A stretch of 14,516 nucleotides of DNA from Thalassiosira profunda (taxonomy: Eukaryota > Bacillariophyta > Thalassiosirophyceae > Thalassiosirales > Thalassiosiraceae): assembly GCA_036939355.1 (NCBI GenBank), contig JALLAP010000304.1, positions 1 through 14,516 of the forward strand, given 5' to 3'. Below are positions 6,806 through 14,127 of this stretch, in pieces. A program made the position numbers and the translations under genes. Each line of letters starts with the position of its first letter. Within the stretch, counting starts at the first letter, position 1. Below the pieces are notes generated by a model. The model did no database searches. It saw only the letters and a program-made list of their open reading frames with translations, and was not told the origin of the DNA.

Positions 6806-9059
6806 CTAGCTTTTCGTTTGATTGTCAGCTCTACGGACCCGATCCACTGACTCGGCAAAAGAGCCAGCTGCGTCCGACATCCAGCGCCACCCCTCCGCAG
6901 ACGGATTCAATCCGAGCGGCCAACCCACGTGGCCGCCGGTCCGCGTGAACAGCAGCACCGTATTGCCATTGCCGGAATGCGCCACCTTCGATGGGTCGTG
7001 ATACGTCTTCCAATATCCAACGGGATCGTCAAGACCCTGAACGCAAAGGAGAGGGATGTCCACATGGGAAATGAGGCCGTCGTAGCCGTGAATGTCGAAA
7101 TCGCCCATCGCTCCCAACTGGGCGTAGTAGTCATCGAGGCTGTTGAATCCATGGTACGGCACGAAAAGTGTTCTGTCAAGGTCTACCAAACTCTCAGCCT
7201 TCATCGCTTCATCGAGCTGCTCTTGATCAAGATGACTTGCGATCTGGGAAGAGTAGCGGCTCATCAGGCTGTCACGCATTGCCTTCGCGATAAAGGGCTG
7301 CCACAGATACGACGACCGATCAAAGTGGGCTTGCTCTTTTGTATCAAGCGCTCCCGAGAAGGCAATTGCTGCATCTAGTTCCACCGAGTCCGATCGAGCG
7401 ACATAGTTTGCTAGCGTGATCCCGCCCATGCTGTATCCAACTCCGGCCAACAGGAGAGGCTGCTTTCCTCTTGAGCTTACTCGGCGGATGGCTCTCTTGA
7501 GAGCCGTCGCCGCAGCTTCCACATCTGATGTTCGTGCAAAGTTGAGGATGTGATCGTGTACGATTGTCGAGTCTCCCAATCCACGAGTGACCATGACGGC
7601 CACTACGTTTCCTTGCGAGACCTGGCGATGGACGAAGTCGACTACGTATCCCTCGTTGGAGTTGCCGTTGATGCCATGCAAAATAAGGTAGACTCGCTTG
7701 TCATCCTCGATGACCATGCTCTCAGGGAAGGCAATGTCAAGTATGACAGCCTCCTCCTCGTCAGGCAAGGGAACCCATCTGAGAACAAAGACAAGGCAAT
7801 GTGTTTGAGACAGACTGCGCCGCTTTGCATACAGAATTCATCAAAGCGACTGACCTTCGGACAAAGCTTTGCTCTGGCACTGGATTGACCATGAACGGCA
7901 AACCTGTTCTCGTATCTCCAGTCATCATCCAAGGCGTACCGCGGCCATCATCGTACGTGCGCATATCCACAGGCCATTCCTTGATCACGTCCGATACGAA
8001 TGGGTTCTCCTCCGCGAAATACAGTCCGGGCTCAATCGTCGGCAGATCCAACTCTTGGTGGGCCATGAGGTAGAAGGCCAGGGCCGAGATGGGCAACGCC
8101 GTGAGCACTGCTACCTTGGTCTGGAAGCGCGTCAGCGCCACCGAGATAACGAAGACGTGCAATGCGACCAGGTGTGCCTGTGCGTACATTTCGACGTACA
8201 TTGCATCATTCATGATGACAGCAGTGAAGACGAGCGCCAAGACGTAGGCGAACCACTCGCTGGTAAAGGTGAACGGCCCTTGACAGATAGCGATACTGTC
8301 GCAGCTTGTTGAATGCCGAAGCCTCCTGAAAAGGGGGCTGTCCTCTTCTCCCTGCTTGTTTTCAGCACCAGGCTTCTTCTTCTCCTCTTCGATCGTGAAG
8401 ATCGCAGAGAAGCTGACCATGACGGTGAGTGCATTGACAATGAGAGACGCCACCAGCAACAGCTTCTCGAAGGTGCTGTATGGAGTCTGCTTTCTCTGCG
8501 TCTCTTTGGCCGGCGCGGCCTTCCGCAACGACGGAATAGACGGGATGCCGGGCAACGTTGGTATGGCAAAAAAGTAGCTCTGCCTTCGGGCAGGAGGTAT
8601 CTTCTGTTCGGCCGATGTAGCCGCTCTTCTCCGATCGTCCGCTGGCAGCCTTGGCAGTGGCGATTTGCAATACAGCTTCTTCAGACAGAAGAGGATCACG
8701 AGTGGTGCCCAAAGGATGATGTTCAGGTGCACCATGGACACGAGGCACGGCCTGACCTCCTGGAAGAAGGAATTGCTCGCCACGTACTGGCTATCGATTG
8801 CGGTAGAACGGCAGCGAGGAGCATCGCCGCCAAAGACGCGGCTCTTTGCCCACGAGAGCGAGGGAAACTCGTCGCATTCTTCCGGACTCGTCGCATTCTC
8901 TGCTGGCAATGCATCTCGCCACGAGCCAAGGTAATCGAGGACGGACCACTCCTTTTTCGACTCCTCGACGACGACGTCGTCGTCATCCCGCGGCGGGAGG
9001 TAGGGGTGCTCCGATGGTAGATCCAATGCCTCCAGAAAGGCATCGGCGGTGATGGTCAT
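6806..9059 (-). CDS. Multi-pass membrane protein fused to an ABHD1/3-YheT-type alpha/beta hydrolase
   Basis: Two exons (9059-7855 and 7778-6806) give 725 residues. The front half has an acidic N-terminus, then probable transmembrane segments near 106-128, 198-222, 265-287, 294-310 and 315-333. The back half begins with the family lead-in EWPVDMRTYDDGRGTPWM...RTGLPF (about 361-388). It carries the oxyanion-type motif HGINGNSNEGY, the nucleophile elbow GYSMGG (Ser518), the acid in QGLDDP (Asp652 or 653) and the catalytic His685 in TGGHVGWP. All triad members are present, so it should be an active serine hydrolase. ABHD1/ABHD3/YheT relatives act on esters or phospholipids and normally have one N-terminal anchor, so the multi-pass extension is unusual. 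The substrate is unknown. The two halves would look like two overlapping genes if the intron were missed. ATG 9059 lies 15 nt after TTGCAA; an upstream in-frame extension exists but has no domain character. Confidence 0.82.
7779..7854 (-). other. Spliceosomal intron in the membrane-hydrolase gene (76 nt, phase 2)
   Basis: The donor is GTCAGT at 7854-7849. The acceptor is a pyrimidine-rich stretch ending CTCAG at 7779. Splicing joins SFVRR to WVPLPDEEEAVILDIAFP, which matches the expected lead-in of the hydrolase domain, and removes the stop codon that would otherwise end the front half at 7761. The evidence is frame restoration plus domain continuity. Confidence 0.88.
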
Positions 9060-9458
9060 ATTATTTCGTTGTTGTTGCAAGCTTTGTAGATCTGCGCATG
9101 GCGGAAACGTGCAAGGGTATGAGTACACGAGATGTGAGCATGACGTCGTCGTTGCAACAAAAGATATGCACAGCCCATGCATCCACGCAGCGCGCAGCCC
9201 AGGCGCCTCCATCGTGGTCGTCCTCACCTTGTGTTTGTTTTGTGAGAGCGAGGGCGGCGAACACGCATCGATGAGGGTTGTCCTCTTTGTCTGCCACCGT
9301 CAAGCGAACCCTAAATCTACGTAGGAATGGTATGCACTCTACGGGGGTAAAAGATACCTTTCAATCAACCCCCCGCGCCCGCCCCACCGGCCGCGGATGC
9401 AAATCTTGGCGCTCACACATCAAGCAATCGAAGGGCAATCAACGCAGCTGCAACCATC
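9060..9458. promoter_or_regulatory. Divergent intergenic region between the membrane hydrolase and the H15 protein
   Basis: This 399-bp stretch has no credible gene. It holds TTGCAA at 9075-9080 and 9152-9157, CTGCAA at 9448-9453, the decamer GATATGCACA at 9163-9172, an AACCCTAAA telo-box-like site at 9307-9315 and a C/G-rich block around 9369-9395. Both promoters must lie here. Confidence 0.55.
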
Positions 9459-10004
9459 ATGCCCTACAGAGCCGCCATCCTCGCCGCGATCGAGGACCTG
9501 CGGGATCATGAGACGGGCTCCCCGGCGTCGGCTATTCGGCGGAGAATCCAAGAGCACGACGCAGTATTCGCGGCGGCCGTCGCCAGCTCCGACGATGACA
9601 CCGCCTGGAACGAAACGCTGTTCCGATCGACGCTCAAATCGCTCGTGACGACCGACGTCCTCGCCCACATCAACGGCGCCAACTACAAATTCACGGACAA
9701 ATATCTGCAAAAGCGCGCCAAGGCGATGCGCGAGAGGGCAGAATCAATGGAGGAGCGCGCCCACCAGGCGGCCCTGATGCACGCGCGGGAGGAGCCCCCG
9801 AAGGAGGTGCCCTGCAAAAAGACGGTGCACGCCAAGGTAAAGATGAACGAGGGGAAGATTATTACAGTCGTGAATCCGCGCCGGACGGACGACGAGATGG
9901 ATACCGACGAGGAGGATGCGGTGAAAATGAATTCGAGCGAGCACAAGAAACACGTTAAGATCATCCCGAGGAAAGTCGAGGCCAAGAAAATGATAATGGA
10001 TTGA
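9459..10004 (+). CDS. Linker-histone-like protein with H15 winged-helix domain
   Basis: This is a 181-residue protein without an intron. Residues 2-80 fit the globular domain of histone H1/H5: YRAAILAAIEDLRDHETGSPASAIRRRIQ, then WNETLFRSTLKSLVTTDVLAHI and the wing NGANYKFTDKY. That domain binds the nucleosome dyad and linker DNA. Residues 82-115 are a basic and acidic helix-like stretch (KRAKAMRERAESMEER). The tail mixes Lys-rich parts with an acidic patch, DDEMDTDEED at 143-152, rather than the long Lys/Ala/Pro tail of classical H1, so it may be a specialised chromatin protein. The ATG at 9459 follows CTGCAACCATC. It converges with the MSS51-type gene. Confidence 0.72.
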   Translation: MPYRAAILAAIEDLRDHETGSPASAIRRRIQEHDAVFAAAVASSDDDTAWNETLFRSTLKSLVTTDVLAHINGANYKFTDKYLQKRAKAMRERAESMEERAHQAALMHAREEPPKEVPCKKTVHAKVKMNEGKIITVVNPRRTDDEMDTDEEDAVKMNSSEHKKHVKIIPRKVEAKKMIMD

Positions 10005-10184
10005 TATGCACAACGCAGCACATATCTAAACCACGGCTGAGAAGGACGCACCACTTGGGGGCGTGACCCTAACCCTAATATTGGTTGTGTTTGCTATTGC
10101 AACAGTTTGCTGCGTTACTGGCGGGGGCATCCACTGAACAAATTCACATGCATATTATAACCTGCTATTCGTCATGCAGATAGC
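10005..10184. other. Convergent intergenic region with a short telomere-type repeat
   Basis: These 180 bp between two stop codons contain GATATGCACA at 10003-10012 (starting in the stop codon of the H15 gene), CCCTAACCCTAA at 10067-10078 and TTGCAA at 10097-10102. No gene is visible. Confidence 0.55.
10067..10078. repeat. Two-unit telomere-type repeat (CCCTAA)2
   Basis: Two perfect CCCTAA units lie between convergent genes. The tract is short and could arise by chance, but it is the second such site in the window. Confidence 0.6.
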
Positions 10185-12019
10185 CTACATCCCATGCAGC
10201 CACGCTTGCCACGCGCCGTTTTCATAGTACTTTCGTCCTGGGGGTGCAGATGAAGTCTTTCTTTCAAGTCGCGAGCGGAAGGGGTTTCGCTCCGGCGCCC
10301 ACAACTGCCGCGCAATCGGGCGGGAATCTTGCTTTGACGAAGCAACTCTCTCGGAGGCAACCTTCTCCACTACCTCCTCCACAACGCATCGTCTTCGCAT
10401 TCCTCGACGGTATATGCGGTGATTACGAACAGACAGCCACTGCTAGTTGGCGCGCACATGTGGGCGAGGGTAGGCTTCCACGAATCGTAGCCCCAGATGC
10501 CCGCATTGAATGCAATCGCAATATCAGCTCCTGCACCGGATGGGGCTTCGTGATACTCTCCCAACCGAAATGTCGCAGTCGCAGCTACCAACCCTGATCC
10601 CTCTTGCAACAGATCCATCTCTTTCCCCACCAATGCAGTCGGCAGGCAGGGACCAGAAAATTGTATCGCCAGCGAGTCGATGCCTGTCGAGCGAGAGCCA
10701 TCACGCGACAATGCCCCTGAGTGCAGCGCCGCGTCCAGCCAACGAACGAAAGATCCCACCGACTTTCGCACCGTCTCTTCGGACGAGCATTCCACGCCGT
10801 CCGCCCCAAGAATATGAATTGTCAGTGTTTTTGAGCAACCGCTCTGTTGTAATGCTGTCTTACCGCCCAGACCCATCGCTCTTGCTCGCCGTTGGAAACA
10901 AATCATCGGCCACAACCGAAGCACTGCCTCGGAAAGCGTTGCACTCCGCGACAAGTTGGCGGACGCTGCTTGGGCCTTTGGCGTCGATCGTCGGAAGGCG
11001 GCGAGCGGCCCCGACGGTATGATCGCGTGATTGGCGAGCTGACGCAGCCGCGAGTCTTCCACTGCCTGGCAGGTCGAATTCATCACGGCAGTCAGCGCGG
11101 CGTCACTGGCAGCGTGGGCATTCTTTGTCGAAAAGGAGGAAGACGCGCCCGCATCTAACGCAGTGGCTAGCTGTGGCGACTTCAATCGAATGCACTGCAT
11201 CGCTTTTTGGACAGCGCCAACGTCCATGGTCTTTGATGTCGGTTCCTTCAGTTGTACTTTCGGCAACGCCGCTGTTGTTTTCTTTTGCAAAGGCGCCGCT
11301 GCCTCTTCTGCTGTCTGGCTTGCACTTTGCGTAGCGTCCGGTGCCCCCGATGCACCATCTTTTGCATCGAAATTGGGAAAGCTCGCCTCAAAGTTTGCCA
11401 CAGCAGGTGGTTTGCTTTCCTCCGTCGGCGCATCTGCACCCTGAGCGGCATTTTCTGCTGGTGCATCTACCGTCGCAATTGGTGTTGGCGCGTCCATCGG
11501 AGTCACGCTGGTCCTCTCCAAGACGGACATTCGCTCGACTTCCAACCCTCGCAACGCCTGCTCTGCCAGGCGATGAAAATCGTCTGGCACTTCCACCGCT
11601 TCTGCGGACGCTTCATCATCGTCGCCGCGCGCATGCGCTTCGTTGCTGTCGTGGGCGTGGTGCGATGCTCCCTCCCCGTCGTATTCGCGATGATGCATCG
11701 CGAGCCCGTGCACCCCGTCCTTGACCCCGTTCAACCGCTTCGGCGGCGCGCCCATCATGTGGTAGTACCCGCTTGCAAACAGTTGGCCGTCCATTTCTCC
11801 ATCCTCCGCAGCGGCATCGCCGTCGCTGTCGCTGCCCTCCATGGCGGCCAACGCATTCATATCGAAACCGAGGGGCGTGTACCCCTCATTGAAATGCGAG
11901 GTCAACGACCTCTCTTCTCCTTCGCCGCCGCCGTCGTCTCCGGCAGCGCCCGCGCTGCCACTGCCCTCATCCGGTGCAGAAGCAGCCGCGTGGTCGTTGC
12001 CGTCGCCGTCTCCGTCCAT
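10185..12019 (-). CDS. MSS51-type C-terminal domain protein with long acidic N-terminus; apparent -1 frameshift near the end
   Basis: From the ATG at 12019 an open frame of 549 residues runs to a TAG at 10370. The first half is low-complexity and rich in Asp, Glu, Ala, Gly and His. The last ~140 residues match the C-terminal domain found in Mss51/ZMYND17-like proteins: LTIHILGADGVE, LAIQFSGPCLP, ADIAIAFNAGIWGYDSWKPTL and FVITAYTVEECEDD. The usual family end is not in this frame but follows directly in the -1 frame down to a TAG at 10185: VVEEVVEKVA, QLWAPERNPF, then a Pro-Gly and a NGAWQAW segment. No GT-AG intron fits the phase (every available donor is phase 2 and no sensible phase-2 acceptor exists), so a one-base indel, an assembly error or a real frameshift is likely. 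No MYND zinc finger is visible. Function is unknown; yeast Mss51 regulates mitochondrial Cox1, but that role cannot be transferred. Confidence 0.7.
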
Positions 12020-12172
12020 GCTGTGTGCGTTGCCAACGCCGCGTCGGTTGTGGTGAGCGGTGAGCGTGGGTTTGGTTGTGCTGTTGTGTAGCAAGCTTGT
12101 GGCGAAGAGAGAAGAGAGGGATTTGACGGTGCATGCACCTTATTTTTGAAACAGCTCTCTGTCTCTAAGCAA
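12020..12172. promoter_or_regulatory. Intergenic region between the MSS51-type gene and tRNA-Gly
   Basis: These 153 bp must hold the promoter and 5'UTR of the minus-strand gene. TTGCTAC on the minus strand near 12094 is one base off the TTGCAAC motif seen at other starts. A TGCATGCA palindrome lies at about 12130-12137. Confidence 0.4.
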
Positions 12173-12243
12173 GCGCCAGTGGTTTAGTGGCAAAATCTGT
12201 CGTTGCCATCGACAGGCCCCGCGTTCGATTCGCGGCTGGCGCA
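12173..12243 (+). tRNA. tRNA-Gly (anticodon GCC)
   Basis: A complete 71-nt cloverleaf can be drawn. Acceptor GCGCCAG (12173-12179) pairs with CTGGCGC (12236-12242), with discriminator A at 12243. The anticodon stem TGTCG/CGACA encloses loop TTGCCAT, so the anticodon is GCC. The T stem CCGCG/CGCGG encloses TTCGATT. The internal A box (TGGTTTAGTGGC) and B box (GTTCGATTC) for RNA polymerase III are intact. There is no intron, and CCA is not encoded. Confidence 0.97.
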
Positions 12244-12245
12244 GC

Positions 12246-12251
12246 TTTTTT
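12246..12251 (+). terminator. RNA polymerase III terminator of tRNA-Gly
   Basis: Six T in a row lie three bases after the tRNA, the usual Pol III stop. The same T6 recurs in the next repeat unit at 12433-12438, without a tRNA in front of it. Confidence 0.85.
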
Positions 12252-12267
12252 GCCCCTTTTGGACGGC

Positions 12268-12310
12268 GGAAGGGGCCCAGGGCACCCTTTTGGCTTCCCT
12301 GGGCCTTCGG
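12268..12310 (+). other. Hairpin in the first repeat unit
   Basis: GGCCCAGGG at 12274-12282 and CCCTGGGCC at 12297-12305 are perfect inverted repeats with a 14-nt loop. With a two-G bulge the stem extends by GAAGG against CCTTC. Unit 2 keeps only part of it. It follows the Pol III stop, so it would be transcribed only by read-through or from another promoter. Confidence 0.55.
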
Positions 12311-12760
12311 TACCAAGTTGGGTGGGTTTTAGGGCCCTGTACGGGTGTTCGGGATTCGGGGCCATATGTTGGTCGAGAAACGACCCGTTGTTCTCCTCTT
12401 TGTGTTGGTTTCAGATTCGCGGCTGGCGCAGCTTTTTTGCCCCTTTTGGACGGCGGAAGGGGCCCATGGGCACCCTTTTGACTTCTCCGGGCCTCCGGTA
12501 CAACGTTGGGGGGTTAGGGCTCTGGATGGGTGTTTGGGGCCATTGGAGGCCGAGAAATGGACCCGTTCTCTCTCTTCAGTTTTCAGTTTCAGAGATTCTG
12601 CGCTGCGGGCGGTTCTGGCGCACAACAGCTTTTGCACCATTTTGGGGCATGCGCCACGGACCTTCCATCGTGCCCTTGTGTCAGTTGGGGTCCTTTGGGA
12701 GGGTTCTGGGCCGTGCAAGCAAGGCCCAAGATGTGGCACTGAGGAGCACAAAAAGAACAG

Positions 12761-13112
12761 GAGCAGAAGCCCCGGCCGAAATGATGAAAGAGCATTTTAG
12801 CGCAGGGCAGTGACTCAAGATTAATCATACTGTTGGGCCTGTCCCAGTGCATTGCAAGTTGTTATTGCAGCCATCTTGCAATAATGGCATGCATCCATTC
12901 CGGAAGTCCGGCCTTTTTGTTTGCTTGCAAAAGAAGTCTTCCTTTCGCGCCCGCCACCCACCACGTTTTGTACCAGAATTCTACGTGGGAATTCAAAGAT
13001 ACCCACTGACTCATTGCACGTACAAGCAGCAAATGCGGCGACGTGCCTCCTCCCCCACCACATCCCCACGCACGCACCCGCCCGCCGCTCCCATAATTCT
13101 TCAATTGCAATC
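12761..13112 (+). promoter_or_regulatory. Upstream region of the small plastid protein gene
   Basis: These 352 bp have no credible gene. They hold an unusual cluster of TTGCA elements: TTGCAA at 12852-12857, 12876-12881, 12925-12930 and 13105-13110, TTGCAG at 12865-12870, and TTGCA near 13014. The last full copy ends 2 nt before the start codon. A GAATTC-containing inverted motif occurs near 12976 and 12990. Confidence 0.5.
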
Positions 13113-13764
13113 ATGGCCGGCCGATCCTCCTCCCTCCCGCTCGTCGCGGCCCTCCTCCTGGCCTTCGCGGCGTCGAACGCCTCGGCGTTCGGCTCCTTCG
13201 GCAAGAAGGCTGCCTCGACGAAGATCCCGCTGCCGACGTTCGACGAGGCGACGGGGCGCTATATCAAAAATCCGCTCGACGACGGCGAATACCCCTACGA
13301 TGCCATCGGCGCGGCGCTCCGCCACGGCCCTGCTCCGTTCCTCACCCGCGTCTTCAATGCCGACGAGTACGAACAGGGCGTGATGAAGTACATGCTCTCG
13401 GCGAAGGTGGATCGGGCGACGGCCGTCGGCAACACGGATGCCAAATTGAACAACGCCGCCGACTGGGCTTACCAGAAGATGGAGGAGAAGCGCGGAAAGC
13501 CCGTGGTGGATTACACCAGTGAGTTACTCGTTGCACATGTGCTATTTATGCCATCGAGTTGAGCGCATCTTATGCACATAATGTTGCAATGCAGAGCTGG
13601 ACCCGAAGAAGGCACAATTGACCATCGCGTGGGCCCTTGGAATCATTCCCCTGACGATCTATGTCATCAACAGTACGGGGAGCCAATTTGTCAATGAGCC
13701 CGGGCCGTGCGTTTCGAAGGCGTTCGAGGGACTCGGCATCTGTGGCGAGTACATTGGAAGGTAA
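13113..13764 (+). CDS. Small plastid-targeted single-pass membrane protein of unknown function
   Basis: Two exons (13113-13518 and 13595-13764) encode 191 residues. Residues 1-25 are a signal peptide ending ASA, followed by FGSF, the plastid-import signature of secondary red-lineage algae. Residues 45-125 are rich in aromatic and charged residues ([56 protein letters not shown]) and are probably lumenal or stromal. Residues 143-163 ([18 protein letters not shown]) form one transmembrane helix. Two Cys lie near the end (C175, C185). From memory, conserved diatom proteins of this shape occur, and a photosystem-associated subunit is a reasonable guess, but I do not recognise a named family. ATG 13113 gives the full targeting signal and lies 2 nt after TTGCAA. 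The stop TAA sits in AGGTAAAG, which also resembles a donor, so a further exon is possible. Confidence 0.75.
13519..13594 (+). other. Spliceosomal intron in the small plastid protein gene (76 nt, phase 1)
   Basis: The donor is GTGAGT and the acceptor ends TTGCAATGCAG. Joining gives DYT-K-LDPKKAQ and opens a frame with a clean transmembrane helix and a stop at 13762. Without splicing the frame ends at 13562 with no helix. TTGCAA lies 5 nt before the acceptor AG. Confidence 0.85.
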
Positions 13765-14127
13765 AGGAGTCGATGCAAAGCATGTTTGTGCATGGCACGT
13801 AAAGCGGTGCGACCTGCAGTCGAGACAGATGCAAGGCAAGCAGCGCGGTGACCAGTGACAGCGCCACACTATTGAAGCACCACTCTTGGCCTATGTTGAT
13901 GTTTTGTGCGCCGGTCAACGTTATTTATTTAGTTACCGGTAACAATCACTGTTTAACAACGAATTTTGTTGCTGCGAGGCCTCATCGAGATCGCTTTCAA
14001 GCGCGTCGCGAGCGGCAGATTGTTTGGTTTTCTTCGCCCCTGCCTACGCACCCTCAGGTAATAAGTCCACCATAAGTAGATATCCTCGTCATGACTGAAT
14101 TTCCTCGCCATCGGCCTGGACCAACGT
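13765..14127. other. Convergent intergenic region without a gene
   Basis: These 363 bp lie between the stops of the plastid protein and cysteine synthase genes. They contain an AT-rich TTATTTATTTA stretch near 13921 and a perfect 12-bp palindrome, GTTACCGGTAAC, at 13932-13943. Nothing coding is visible. Confidence 0.5.

Larger units (their letters stand above)
12227..12760 (+). repeat. Tandem repeat of the tRNA-Gly 3' end plus flank (two clear units, a degenerate third)
   Basis: Unit 1 spans 12227-12413 (187 bp) and starts inside the T-loop of the tRNA. Unit 2 spans 12414-12593 (180 bp). Their first 53 bp are identical (12227-12279 and 12414-12466), covering the tRNA 3' end, the T6 terminator and flank; the rest stays clearly alignable with substitutions and small indels. 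A third, much degraded unit starts near 12594 and is recognisable by CTGGCGCA, CAGCTTTTGCACC and TTTTGG; its end is uncertain. Open frames across the block are not credible genes. The units lack the tRNA 5' half and the full B box, so copies 2 and 3 should not make tRNA. Confidence 0.88.

Noticed and set aside
6806..7768. The hydrolase domain as a separate 320-residue gene
   Set aside because: The frame has no ATG at its 5' end and lacks the family lead-in, which the upstream exon supplies through a GT-AG intron in matching phase.
8313..9020. 235-codon plus-strand frame opposite the membrane-hydrolase gene
   Set aside because: It is an antisense shadow with no domain or start context.
10370..10460. 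An intron to explain the split MSS51-type C-terminus
   Set aside because: All GT donors before the stop are in phase 2, and no acceptor in phase 2 with a plausible intron length keeps the conserved WAPERNPF segment.
11252..12091. 279-codon plus-strand frame opposite the MSS51-type gene
   Set aside because: It is antisense to low-complexity acidic coding sequence, which yields long Arg/His/Val-rich shadows.
12173..12760. A CRISPR-like array
   Set aside because: The units are 180-187 bp tandem copies that are homologous along their whole length, with no short repeats and unique spacers.
12187..12813. 208-codon open frame across the tRNA and its repeats, plus minus-strand frames over the same block
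   Set aside because: The frames read through a tRNA gene and tandem repeats with indels that shift phase between units. Composition is Gly/Trp/Phe-rich and no domain is recognisable.
12847..13383. 178-codon plus-strand frame upstream of and overlapping the plastid protein
   Set aside because: The overlap is in the wrong frame and becomes Ser/Arg/Pro-rich noise. The plastid frame has a signal peptide and a supported intron.
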